Below, one piece after another: positions 4,852 to 11,955 of a stretch of DNA of 11,955 nucleotides. Origin of the DNA: SCRT01 sp036379455 (GTDB lineage: Bacteria > Pseudomonadota > Gammaproteobacteria > Nevskiales > Nevskiaceae); assembly GCA_036379455.1 (NCBI GenBank), contig DASVGQ010000067.1, positions 1 to 11,955 on the forward strand, written 5' to 3'. Under the pieces are notes generated by a model. That model searched no databases and was not told the DNA's origin. It worked only from the letters and a program-made list of their open reading frames with translations. Within the stretch, counting starts at the first letter, position 1. Each line of letters begins with the position of its first letter. Made by a program: the position numbers and the translations under genes.

Positions 4852-6306
4852 GTGCGCAACGTATCGCATCGCTGCTGCGTACTGGGTGTCGTCGCGATGT
4901 CGACGCTCATGCTCGCGGGATGCGGGCGCTCCGCGTCGCCGCCGGATTTCTCCGGGCTGGTGAAACGCGTCAGCCCCTCGGTCGTGAACATCACCGCGAG
5001 TTCCACAGCCAACGGCGGCGATGCGGCGCTGCAACCCGACGCACCTGCGAGTGAAACCCCCGACTGGGCGCGCAAGTACTTGCAGCGCGCGGCGCCTGAC
5101 GCGGACGGAGATGCCACGCAGGGCGGCGACGACGCTCTATCCACAGGGTCCGGGTTTGTCCTCTGGCCCGATGGATACATCCTGACGGACCAGCACGTGA
5201 TCGACGGCAGCCGGGACATCACGGTGAGTCTGTCGGATGGACGTGAGCTGGCCGCGAAGGTGGCCGGGGTCGATCGGCGCACGGATATCGCGCTGCTCAA
5301 GGTGGACGCGGAACACCTGCCGGCGGTGCGTATCGCGCACGGCGGGGGTCTTTCGGTGGGTCAGTGGGTTCTCGCGATCGGTTCTCCCTTTGGCTTCGCG
5401 GATTCGGTGACGGCCGGGATCGTCTCCGCGCTCGGCCGCAATCTGAGCGCCGAGCAGTACGTGCCCTTCATCCAGACGGACGTCGCGATCAACCCCGGGA
5501 ATTCGGGCGGGCCGTTGTTCAACATGCAGGGTGAGGTCGTGGGGGTCAACTCACAGATCTACAGCCAGACGGGCGGCTTCATGGGCGTGGCCTTCGCTGT
5601 TCCCATTGATGTTGCCGTGCGAGTGGCAAGGCAGTTGCGAGACACGGGCAAGGTGGAGCGCGGCTGGATGGGCGTCACGGTACAGACGCTGACGCTGCCG
5701 TTGGCTGAATCCTTCGGGCTGAAGGTTCCTCGCGGGGCGTTGGTCACGGGGGTTTCGGCGGGCGGGCCGGCTGCGCAGGCGGGCATTCGCGCCGGCGACG
5801 TTCTGCTGAGCTTCAACGGCAGGGAATTGAAGACTTCGCGGAGTCTGCCGCCGTTGGTAGGCGAAATCGATCCCGGCCGCACCGTTCCGTTGAAGGTGCT
5901 GCGCGACGGTCGCGTGGTGGAGCTCAGCGTGGAGCTCGGGCGCTTGCCGTCGGCCCACGAAGCCGCGCCGCGCGCCGACGATCACGGCGGTCGCGGCAAG
6001 GCGCGGCAGCCAGCTGTGCCCGGCGCGCCCGAACTCGGCCTCGTGCTGCGCGCGGCCTCTGCGTCCGAGCTGTCGAGGGCGGGCGTGGACCGCGGGCTGC
6101 TGGTACAGGATGTCGGCGCGGGGCCGGCGCGTGAAGCGGGACTGCAGCCCGGGGATGTCATCATCTCCGTCGGCGGCCAGCATCCGCGTACGGCGGCGCA
6201 GTTCCAGGCGCTGATCGGCCGGCTGACGCCGGGCAGCCGCGTGCCGTTCCTGGTGCAGCGAGGCAGCGGCCCGATGTTCCTCGCCGTGCAGGTGCCGACA
6301 CGATGA
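4852..6306 (+). CDS. mucD: MucD, DegP/HtrA-family serine protease with two PDZ domains, predicted lipoprotein
   Basis: MucD-type proteases degrade misfolded proteins in the periplasm and damp the sigma-E response. The 484-residue product has a short hydrophobic signal ending in the lipobox LAGC (21-24), so Cys24 is the likely lipidated residue. The chymotrypsin-like domain (about 35-265) has an intact catalytic triad: His115 in TDQHVID, Asp145 in RRTDIALLKVD, and Ser218 in NPGNSGGPLFN. Two PDZ domains follow at about 270-365 and 393-482, with GWMGV and GIRAGDVLLSFNG in the first and GLQPGDVIISVGG-like LQPGDVIISVGG in the second. A charged linker (about 368-390) separates them. The residue after the Cys is Gly, with no Asp at +2, which suggests outer-membrane sorting. 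The stop overlaps the next gene as ATGA. Confidence 0.95.
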   Translation: MRNVSHRCCVLGVVAMSTLMLAGCGRSASPPDFSGLVKRVSPSVVNITASSTANGGDAALQPDAPASETPDWARKYLQRAAPDADGDATQGGDDALSTGSGFVLWPDGYILTDQHVIDGSRDITVSLSDGRELAAKVAGVDRRTDIALLKVDAEHLPAVRIAHGGGLSVGQWVLAIGSPFGFADSVTAGIVSALGRNLSAEQYVPFIQTDVAINPGNSGGPLFNMQGEVVGVNSQIYSQTGGFMGVAFAVPIDVAVRVARQLRDTGKVERGWMGVTVQTLTLPLAESFGLKVPRGALVTGVSAGGPAAQAGIRAGDVLLSFNGRELKTSRSLPPLVGEIDPGRTVPLKVLRDGRVVELSVELGRLPSAHEAAPRADDHGGRGKARQPAVPGAPELGLVLRAASASELSRAGVDRGLLVQDVGAGPAREAGLQPGDVIISVGGQHPRTAAQFQALIGRLTPGSRVPFLVQRGSGPMFLAVQVPTR

Positions 6307-6575
6307 GCGTGCCGCCGCGCCTGCTGCTGCTGTCGCGGCCGGGATGCGGTCTGTGTCACGAAATGGCCGAGGCGCTCGACGTCGCCTTCGGCGCGGACGC
6401 GTTCGAGCTCGAATGGGCGGATGTTGACAGCCGACCTGAGTGGAAGCAGCGCTGGGGGCTGGTGATCCCGGTGCTGCTCGATGCCGATGGCCGAGTCATT
6501 TGCGAGACGCGCTTCGACGCCGCGCGGGCCGCGGTCATGCTCGGCCGCCCGCTGCGCCGAGGGCAGACGCGCTAG
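6303..6575 (+). CDS. Glutaredoxin-like (DUF836-type) thioredoxin-fold protein
   Basis: This 90-residue protein has a thioredoxin-fold character. A beta strand PRLLLLSRPGCGLCHEMAEAL runs into a CxxC redox centre (Cys15-Gly-Leu-Cys18). VIPVLL (54-59) supplies the cis-proline (Pro56) expected opposite the active site. There is no signal peptide, so it should act in the cytoplasm. Small proteins of this kind are annotated as glutaredoxin family or DUF836, and their substrate is generally unknown. Its ATG overlaps the mucD stop by four bases (ATGA), so it is probably translated together with mucD. lepA begins 13 bases after its stop. I assign no specific physiological reaction. Confidence 0.85.
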   Translation: MSVPPRLLLLSRPGCGLCHEMAEALDVAFGADAFELEWADVDSRPEWKQRWGLVIPVLLDADGRVICETRFDAARAAVMLGRPLRRGQTR

Positions 6576-6588
6576 ACTCGCCCGCCGC

Positions 6589-8472
6589 ATGCTCGCTGAC
6601 GCGCCCACCCCCGCCGGAGCGGTTGCTCCGGCCACGACTCCGACGCACCCGCGTGCCTCGGAAGGCGGCGTCGGTCAATCGCACATCCGGAACTTCTCGA
6701 TCATCGCGCACATCGATCACGGCAAGTCGACGCTCGCGGATCGTTTCATCGCGATGTGCGGCGGCCTGTCCGCGCGCGAGATGACGACGCAGGTGCTGGA
6801 CAACAATCCAATCGAGCGCGAGCGCGGCATCACCATCAAGGCGCAGGCCGTACGGCTGTTCCATACCGCGGCGGATGGCCGCAGGTATCAGTTCAACATC
6901 ATCGACACGCCCGGGCACGTCGATTTCTCCTACGAGGTGAGCCGCTCGCTGGCCGCCTGCGAGGGCGCGCTGCTGGTGGTGGACGCCAGCCAGGGCGTCG
7001 AGGCGCAGAGCGTCGCCAACTGCTATACGGCGGTGGAGCACGGGCTGGAAGTGCTGCCGGTGCTCAACAAGATCGATCTGCCGAACGCCGAGCCGGAGCG
7101 CGTGGCGGCGGAAATCGAGGACATCATCGGCATCGAGGCGAAGTCCGCGCTGCGTATCTCGGCGAAGACCGGCGAGGGCGTGGCCGAGCTGCTGGAAAGC
7201 ATCGTCCAGCGCCTGCCGGCGCCGTCCGGCGATCCCGACGCGCCGTTGCAGGCGTTGATCATCGATTCGTGGTTCGATAACTACCTGGGCGTCGTTTCGC
7301 TGGTGCGCGTGGTCAACGGGAGGATGCGCCGCGGGATGCGCATGCACGTCATCACCACCGGGCGCGACCACGACGTGACGATGCTCGGCGTGCACGCGCC
7401 CAAGCCGGTGGAATGCGACGCGCTGGAATGCGGCGAAGTCGGCTTCGTGGTCGCGGGCATCAAGGAGGTGGACGGCGCCCCGGTGGGCGATACGCTCACG
7501 GACGCGGCCCGCCCCTGCGCGCAGCCGCTGCCGGGCTTCCGGCAGATCCCGCCGCGCGTGTTCGCCGGCCTGTTCCCGGTGTCTGCGGACGACTTCGAGG
7601 ACCTGCGGGACGCGCTCGCCAAGCTTCGCCTGAACGACTCCGCGCTGCAGTTCGAGCCGGAGAATTCGACCGCGCTCGGCTTCGGCTTCCGCGCCGGGTT
7701 CCTCGGCATGCTGCACATGGAAATCGTGCAGGAGCGCCTGGAGCGCGAGTACGGGCTGGAGCTGATCACGACCGCGCCGGCGGTCGTCTACGAAGTCGAA
7801 GAGCGCGACGGCAGCACGTTGCGCGTCGACAATCCGGCAAAGCTGCCCGCAGCGGGGGAATACGCGGAGCTGCGCGAGCCGATCGTGGACTGCCGCCTGC
7901 TCATGCCCAACGCCTACGTCGGTCCGGTGATGCAGCTGTGCATGGAACGGCGCGCGGTGCAGAAGAATCTGCGCTATCACGGTACCCAGGTATCGCTCGA
8001 GGTGGAGCTGCCGATGGCGGAGATCGTCCTGGACTTCTTCGATCGGCTGAAATCCGTGTCGCGCGGCTACGCGAGCTTCGAGTACGATTTCGCACGCTTC
8101 CAGGCGGCGCCGCTGGTGCGCCTCGACGTGCTGGTGAACGGCGAGCGCGTCGACGCGCTGGCGAGCATCGTGCACCGCGACGTGGCGCAGGCGCGCGGGC
8201 GCGAGCTCGTCGAGCGCATGCAGAAGGTCATCCCACGACAGATGTTCGACGTGGCGATCCAGGCGGCGATCGGCGCGAAGATCATCGCGCGCACGACGGT
8301 GAAGGCGATGCGCAAGAACGTTCTCGCGAAGTGCTACGGCGGCGACGTGTCGCGCAAGCGCAAGCTGCTGGAGAAGCAGAAGGAAGGCAAGAAGCGCATG
8401 AAACAGGTCGGCTCGGTGGAGATTCCGCAGGAAGCGTTTCTGGCGGTCCTGCAGAGCGAACGCAAGAAATGA
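6589..8472 (+). CDS. lepA: LepA (elongation factor 4), ribosome-associated GTPase
   Basis: LepA is a translational GTPase related to EF-G that acts on ribosomes during translation or their assembly. The 627-residue product has all GTPase motifs: G1 AHIDHGKS (40-47), switch I RERGITIKAQ (77-86), G3 DTPGH (106-110), G4 NKID (160-163) and G5 SAKTG (191-195). The C-terminal region ends with the LepA-specific basic block KNVLAKCYGGDVSRKRKLLEKQKEGKKRMKQ. The family normally begins just before IRNFSIIAHIDHGKS. Here the nearest possible start is ATG 6589, which adds about 31 Ala/Pro/Thr-rich residues; no ATG, GTG or TTG lies in between. No clear ribosome-binding site is seen. A TAGACT -10-like hexamer at 6573-6578 could give a very short leader, but no -35 supports it. 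In Pseudomonas, as here, lepA is followed by lepB. Confidence 0.96.
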   Translation: MLADAPTPAGAVAPATTPTHPRASEGGVGQSHIRNFSIIAHIDHGKSTLADRFIAMCGGLSAREMTTQVLDNNPIERERGITIKAQAVRLFHTAADGRRYQFNIIDTPGHVDFSYEVSRSLAACEGALLVVDASQGVEAQSVANCYTAVEHGLEVLPVLNKIDLPNAEPERVAAEIEDIIGIEAKSALRISAKTGEGVAELLESIVQRLPAPSGDPDAPLQALIIDSWFDNYLGVVSLVRVVNGRMRRGMRMHVITTGRDHDVTMLGVHAPKPVECDALECGEVGFVVAGIKEVDGAPVGDTLTDAARPCAQPLPGFRQIPPRVFAGLFPVSADDFEDLRDALAKLRLNDSALQFEPENSTALGFGFRAGFLGMLHMEIVQERLEREYGLELITTAPAVVYEVEERDGSTLRVDNPAKLPAAGEYAELREPIVDCRLLMPNAYVGPVMQLCMERRAVQKNLRYHGTQVSLEVELPMAEIVLDFFDRLKSVSRGYASFEYDFARFQAAPLVRLDVLVNGERVDALASIVHRDVAQARGRELVERMQKVIPRQMFDVAIQAAIGAKIIARTTVKAMRKNVLAKCYGGDVSRKRKLLEKQKEGKKRMKQVGSVEIPQEAFLAVLQSERKK

Positions 8473-8543
8473 CGCGTCCGACGTGCGCGCGATCGAAGCG
8501 GCCGGTGCACGGGAGACCGATCGCCGTCCCCGTCGACGACTTC

Positions 8544-8550
8544 GAAGGAG
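8544..8550 (+). promoter_or_regulatory. Ribosome-binding site of lepB
   Basis: GAAGGAG lies seven bases before the ATG at 8558. It decides between this start and the in-frame GTG at 8483, which would add 25 arginine-rich residues ahead of the first membrane segment. Confidence 0.8.
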
Positions 8551-8557
8551 CGCGCTG

Positions 8558-9325
8558 ATGCTGTTCAACCAGATTCTTGCCGCGTTGACGGCGTTGACGC
8601 TGCTCATGTGGCTGGTGCGGCGTTTCTGGCTGCGGCGCGCGGCGGCGGCTGCCGGCGGCAGGGGCCTGTGGGCGGCACTCGACTTTGGCGCGGGCCTGTT
8701 TCCCGTCATCCTGTTCGTGTTCGTGGTGCGATCCTTCGTGGTCGAACCGTTCCGCATTCCCTCCGGATCGATGTACCCGACGCTGCACATCGGTGACTTC
8801 ATCCTCGTCAACCGTTGGGATTACGGGCTGCGCTGTCCGGTGGGCGAGTGCCGCCTGGTCGGCGACGGTACGCCGCACCGGGGAGACGTCATCGTTTTCA
8901 AGTTTCCCGGCAACGGACCCGACAAGGGCGAAGACTTCATCAAGCGCGTCATCGGGCTGCCGGGGGATCACATCCGGTACGTCGACAAGCGCCTGTGGAT
9001 CAACGGCAAGGAAGTTCCGGAGCGTCCCGACGGCTTCTATGTGACGCCCAACGGCGGCGACTACGAGCGCTTCGAGGAGACCATCGGCGGCGTGACGCAC
9101 GGCATCCTCATCAACCCCAACGTGCCGCCGCAGGACTTCAGCTACACGGTGCCGCCCGATTCCTACTTCGTCATGGGCGACAATCGCGACAATTCCTACG
9201 ACAGCCGCTACTGGGGACCGGTGCCGGACAAGGACCTGAAGGGCCGGGCCTTCTTCATCTGGATGAACTGGGATGCAGCGAAATTCCGGCCCGACTGGCA
9301 CCGCATCGGCGATGTAATCCACTAG
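8558..9325 (+). CDS. lepB: LepB, signal peptidase I
   Basis: LepB removes signal peptides from exported proteins at the outer face of the inner membrane, using a Ser-Lys dyad. The 255-residue product has two N-terminal membrane segments (about 4-22 and 44-62) separated by a basic cytoplasmic loop RRFWLRR. The catalytic Ser71 sits in PSGSMYPTL (68-76), and the general-base Lys129 in FIKRVIGLPGD (127-137). The family box GDNRDNSYDSRYWG is at 207-220. The ATG at 8558 is preferred because it has a good ribosome-binding site and leaves the first membrane segment near the N-terminus. It lies 85 bases after lepA, the usual partner. Confidence 0.96.
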   Translation: MLFNQILAALTALTLLMWLVRRFWLRRAAAAAGGRGLWAALDFGAGLFPVILFVFVVRSFVVEPFRIPSGSMYPTLHIGDFILVNRWDYGLRCPVGECRLVGDGTPHRGDVIVFKFPGNGPDKGEDFIKRVIGLPGDHIRYVDKRLWINGKEVPERPDGFYVTPNGGDYERFEETIGGVTHGILINPNVPPQDFSYTVPPDSYFVMGDNRDNSYDSRYWGPVPDKDLKGRAFFIWMNWDAAKFRPDWHRIGDVIH

Positions 9326-9366
9326 GCACGGCGGTTGCAGGCAGGTTGGCCATGGGGAAAGGGGAC

Positions 9367-9756
9367 ATGCATTCAATCGACGGACGGAGCGGCCGAGAGG
9401 CCGGCCTGAGCTTCTGGCAGTTCCTGGTGATGCTGGTCGTCATCGGCTTCGTGGCGCTGATGCTGATCAAGACGGTGCCGCTTTATCTCAACGAGATGAA
9501 GGTCAACGCCGCGGTCGATGACGTGGCGCAGAACGGGCGGCTCGGCCACGACGCCAGCGTATACTCGATCCGCCGTGCGTTGCAGGATCACTGGGATATC
9601 GACGATATCGACACGCTCACGCCGGCGGACGTCGGCGTGAGCCGCGATACCGGAGATGGGCGGACCCTTTCGTGGGATTACGAGGCGCGGACGAACCTGT
9701 TCATGAACGTGTATCTCGTCATCCACTTCACGGGGTCGAAGGCGATGCGTGACTAG
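9367..9756 (+). CDS. DUF4845 single-pass membrane protein
   Basis: This 129-residue protein has one predicted membrane segment near its N-terminus (about 15-35, SFWQFLVMLVVIGFVALMLIK), followed by a soluble domain with VPLYLNEMKV. A small protein of this type lies between lepB and rnc in Pseudomonas and related bacteria and is annotated as DUF4845; its function is not known. The N-terminus resembles the hydrophobic helix of pilin-like proteins, but no prepilin cleavage site is evident. ATG 9367 is preferred because of the purine-rich GGGGAAAGGGG just before it; ATG 9352 is an in-frame alternative adding five residues. The end overlaps the proposed rnc GTG start by eight bases. Confidence 0.85.
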   Translation: MHSIDGRSGREAGLSFWQFLVMLVVIGFVALMLIKTVPLYLNEMKVNAAVDDVAQNGRLGHDASVYSIRRALQDHWDIDDIDTLTPADVGVSRDTGDGRTLSWDYEARTNLFMNVYLVIHFTGSKAMRD

Positions 9757-10477
9757 CGAAGCCGGAACCCGGCCGTCTGCCGCCATGGATGACGTGGCGC
9801 GACGGCTCGGGCACCGCTTCGCGGACCCGGCGCTGCTGGTGCTGGCGTGCACGCACCGCAGCCACGGCGATGAAAACAACGAACGGCTCGAGTATCTGGG
9901 CGATGGGCTGCTCGACTTCGTGATTGCGGCCGAGCTCTTCCGGTTGCGGCCACAGGCGCACGAAGGCGCGCTGTCGCGCCTGCGCTCGAGCCTCGTGTGC
10001 GAGGCGAGCCTCGCCGCGCTGGCGCGTGAGCTGGACCTCGGCGCCGCCCTGCAGCTCGGCGAAGGCGAGCTCAAGAGCGGCGGATTCCGGCGCGCCTCCA
10101 TCCTGTCGGACGCTCTCGAGGCGGTCATCGGCGCCGTGTACGTCGACGCCGGTTTCGCGGTGGCCGAGCGGGTGTGCCTCGCGCTGTTCCGCGCCCGCCT
10201 GGAGCATCTTCCCAACGCAGAAGCGCTGAAGGATGCGAAGACGCTTCTGCAGGAACGGCTGCAGGCACGCGGTGCCGCCCTGCCGAGCTACCGGCTGCTG
10301 GAAGCCTCCGGCCCGGCTCACAGACGGCATTTCCGCGTGGCCTGCGAAATCGACGATGGGTTGTGCTGTGAAGCGGGAGCCGGCAGCCGTCGACACGCCG
10401 AGCAGGCGGCCGCGGCGCTGGTGCTCGAACGGCTCGATGAAAGAGAAGGATCCGATGCCGCATCCCCGCTGCACTGA
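9749..10477 (+). CDS. rnc: Ribonuclease III
   Basis: RNase III cuts double-stranded RNA and processes rRNA precursors such as the one at the left of this window. The 242-residue product has the catalytic signature NERLEYLGD (44-52), with acidic residues Glu45, Glu48 and Asp52. The second metal-binding pair is Asp121 and Glu124 in DALEAVIGAVYVD. GELKSGGFRR (106-115) is also conserved. A double-stranded-RNA-binding domain spans about 162-230, from DAKTLLQERLQ through the GSRRHAEQAAA stretch. GTG 9749 overlaps the DUF4845 stop; ATG 9785 is a shorter alternative that starts at MDDVARRLG, close to the usual family N-terminus. The gene lies between the DUF4845 gene and era, its standard partner. 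Confidence 0.95.
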   Translation: MTSEAGTRPSAAMDDVARRLGHRFADPALLVLACTHRSHGDENNERLEYLGDGLLDFVIAAELFRLRPQAHEGALSRLRSSLVCEASLAALARELDLGAALQLGEGELKSGGFRRASILSDALEAVIGAVYVDAGFAVAERVCLALFRARLEHLPNAEALKDAKTLLQERLQARGAALPSYRLLEASGPAHRRHFRVACEIDDGLCCEAGAGSRRHAEQAAAALVLERLDEREGSDAASPLH

Positions 10478-10530
10478 CCGCTCGACCGGTGGTTTCCGGC
10501 AGCCGGCGCGCAGACCGGGTCAAGCTTCCC

Positions 10531-11409
10531 ATGCGTAGCGGCATGATCGCCGTCGTCGGGCGCCCCAACGTCGGCAAGTCGAGCCTCGTGAACCGGCTCG
10601 TCGGCTTCAAGGTGAGCATCGTGGCGCCCAAGCCACAGACCACGCGCCAGCATGTGCGAGGCGTCCTGCACGTCGACGAGGACGAGCTGGTGTTCGTGGA
10701 TACGCCGGGGCTGCATCGCGCGCGGCGCAGTGCGCTCAATCGCTACATGAACGACGCGGCGACGTCCGCGCTCGGCGACGTCGACCTGATCCTGCACGTT
10801 GTGGACGCGCAGCGGCAGACGGCCGAGGACGCCGCGGTGACCGCGCGCCTGGCCGACACCACGGTGCCCGTCCTGCTGGTGATCAACAAGGTGGACCGCG
10901 TCGTGCCCAGGAGTGCGCTGCTGCCCCTCATCCGGGATCTCGCGGCGCGGCGCGACTATGCGGCGGTCGTGCCGGTCTCAGCGACGCGCGGTGACAACTG
11001 CGACGCGCTGTGTGCGGAACTGCGCGCGCGGCTGCCGGAGGGGCCATGGCTCTTCGAGCCAGATCAGGTGTCGGATCGACGCCTCGACTTCCGCGTCGTC
11101 GAGGCGGTCCGCGAGAAGCTCATCCTGCTGCTCGCGCAGGAGCTGCCCTATGCGACGACGGTGACGCTGGAATCGCTGGAGACGGAAGGGGCCCTGCTGC
11201 GCGCCAGCGCGGTGATCTGGGTTGAGCGCGAAGGCCAGAAGAAGATCGTCATCGGCGAAGGCGGGCAGACGCTCAAGCGCATCGGCAGCGCAGCGCGGCA
11301 CGAGATCGAGGCGCAGGTTGGTCAGCGCGTGTTTCTCAAGCTGTGGGTGCGCGTGAAGCGCGACTGGACGGACGATCCCGCGGCGCTCAAGGGCTTCGGC
11401 TACGCCTAA
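10531..11409 (+). CDS. era: Era, ribosome-assembly GTPase
   Basis: Era binds the 3' end of 16S rRNA and helps assemble the 30S subunit. The 292-residue product has G1 GRPNVGKS (10-17), the effector region KPQTTRQ (34-40), G3 DTPG (57-60), G4 NKVD (119-122) and G5 SATR (150-153). The C-terminal KH domain includes VIGEGGQTLKRIG (240-252) with its GxxG loop at 242-245. The family ends RDWTDDP..L..FGY are conserved. ATG 10531 is preferred because the conserved MIAVVGRPN follows closely; GTG 10489 and ATG 10543 are alternatives. A 53-base gap separates it from rnc. It is normally followed by recO, which is absent here. Confidence 0.96.
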   Translation: MRSGMIAVVGRPNVGKSSLVNRLVGFKVSIVAPKPQTTRQHVRGVLHVDEDELVFVDTPGLHRARRSALNRYMNDAATSALGDVDLILHVVDAQRQTAEDAAVTARLADTTVPVLLVINKVDRVVPRSALLPLIRDLAARRDYAAVVPVSATRGDNCDALCAELRARLPEGPWLFEPDQVSDRRLDFRVVEAVREKLILLLAQELPYATTVTLESLETEGALLRASAVIWVEREGQKKIVIGEGGQTLKRIGSAARHEIEAQVGQRVFLKLWVRVKRDWTDDPAALKGFGYA

Positions 11410-11530
11410 GGCGGGCGCTTATTGCGGGGGCGCTGCGGGCGCGCGTAATGCCGGCGCGCGACTGCGCTATCTTTGCGCGGCCGTCGGGTGAGGCGGCGCC
11501 CATTTTCCCGTCCGCAGAGGCCTCTCGACG
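11410..11530 (+). other. era-argJ intergenic region
   Basis: These 121 bases hold no gene. A GC-only inverted repeat (GCGCGC around 11440 with GCGCGC around 11454) could form a hairpin, but no T-run follows, so I do not call a terminator. A TATCTT hexamer at 11468-11473 is a possible -10 element without a recognisable -35. AGAGGCCTCT (11516-11525) is a perfect 10-bp palindrome whose AGAGG half could serve as the argJ ribosome-binding site, with spacing of ten bases. Confidence 0.45.
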
Positions 11531-11955
11531 ATGGCGGTCAATCTTTCGGCTCCAGATTCCCTGCCGGTCGTCGCCGGCGTGCGGTTGGGCGTGGCGGAAG
11601 CGGGCGTCAAGCACGCCGGGCGACCGGATCTCGTGGTCGTGGAACTCACCGACCGCACGCGCGTCGCAGGCGTCTTCACGCGCAACGCCTTTGCCGCCGC
11701 GCCGGTGCTGCTGTGTCGTGAACGCCTTGCAAATGAGGATTCACGCATTCGCGCGCTGGTGTTCAATTCCGGCAACGCGAACGCCGCAACCGGGCAGGCG
11801 GGGCTCGAGGACGCGCGCTCGGTGACGGCGGAAGTGGCGCGCCTTGTCGGCTGCGAGGCGCGGCAAGTGCTGCCTTTTTCCACTGGCGTGATCGGCGAAA
11901 GGCTGCCGGTGGCGCGCATGCGGGACGCGCTGCCGCGCGCGGTCGAGACGCTGCG
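11531..11955 (+). CDS. argJ: ArgJ, bifunctional glutamate N-acetyltransferase / N-acetylornithine transferase (3' end cut by window)
   Basis: ArgJ transfers acetyl groups from N-acetylornithine to glutamate in the cyclic arginine pathway; some members also use acetyl-CoA. The first 141 codons are present and the frame is still open at the window edge. Family features are GVRLGVAEAGVKHAGRPDL (16-34), VAGVFTRNAFAAAPV (45-59), NSGNANAATG (79-88) and LPFSTGVIGE (114-123). Thr118 and Gly119 are placed where the oxyanion hole lies in the family. The autocleavage ATML-type site with the nucleophilic threonine would fall beyond the window, so activity and the bifunctional state cannot be judged. ATG 11531 is chosen because the conserved PVVAGVRLG follows 11 residues later. 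Its position directly after era is not the arrangement I know from Pseudomonas. Confidence 0.93.
   Translation, partial: MAVNLSAPDSLPVVAGVRLGVAEAGVKHAGRPDLVVVELTDRTRVAGVFTRNAFAAAPVLLCRERLANEDSRIRALVFNSGNANAATGQAGLEDARSVTAEVARLVGCEARQVLPFSTGVIGERLPVARMRDALPRAVETL

Noticed and set aside
6689..6720. GGAACTT inside the start of lepA as a sigma-E promoter
   Set aside because: It encodes the conserved RNFSII segment and no acceptable -10 follows, so codon constraint explains it.
7413..8558. A 381-codon + strand frame inside lepA
   Set aside because: Its product is Arg/Gly/Ala-rich and it overlaps the real lepA frame, so it is an out-of-frame shadow.
6535..8811. A 758-codon open frame on the minus strand opposite lepA and lepB
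   Set aside because: It lies antisense to a clear LepA with all GTPase motifs. Its product is low-complexity, rich in Arg, His and Ala, as expected from a GC-rich antisense frame without stops.

Overview
This window looks like ordinary chromosomal housekeeping DNA from a GC-rich gammaproteobacterium. The gene order algU/rpoE, mucA/rseA, mucD, lepA, lepB, DUF4845, rnc, era is the one I know from Pseudomonas. The reduced rpoE-rseA-mucD module without rseB, and the small glutaredoxin-like gene before lepA, fit the Xanthomonadales, Nevskiales or Steroidobacterales side of the class better. This placement is inferred from gene order and protein character; no database was searched. Every convincing gene reads on the + strand. 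I see no mobile element, CRISPR array, tRNA or phage gene.

Region 1 (1-605) is the end of an rRNA operon: the 3' end of 23S rRNA including the sarcin-ricin loop, a spacer with no tRNA, a complete 5S rRNA, and a strong intrinsic terminator.

Region 2 (689-2975) is a tightly coupled trio. rsmG (16S rRNA G527 methyltransferase) overlaps parA by GTGA, and parA overlaps parB by ATGA. parA and parB encode chromosome segregation proteins. No consensus parS site is visible in the window.

Region 3 (2976-6575) is the envelope-stress module. It holds a leader region with a sigma-E-like promoter and an extended -10 element, rpoE (ECF sigma-E), a second sigma-E-like promoter, rseA (membrane anti-sigma factor), a 254-base gap where rseB/mucB would lie in Pseudomonas, mucD (a two-PDZ HtrA protease that here carries a lipobox), and a small CxxC glutaredoxin-like protein overlapping mucD by ATGA. 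RpoE is expected to be held inactive by RseA and released when RseA is cleaved. MucD would provide periplasmic protein quality control.

Region 4 (6589-11409) is a translation, secretion and RNA-processing cluster: lepA (EF4, with an unusual N-terminal extension), lepB (signal peptidase I), a DUF4845 single-pass membrane protein, rnc (RNase III) and era (ribosome-assembly GTPase). argJ (arginine biosynthesis) follows and is cut by the window edge. In Pseudomonas, era is followed by recO and pdxJ; neither is here.

I found no clearly new biological system. The points most worth a second look are in the rpoE region: a possible 23-codon upstream ORF whose stop overlaps the proposed rpoE start, and two sigma-E-like promoters flanking the sigma gene. 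The lipoprotein form of MucD and the LepA extension come next.
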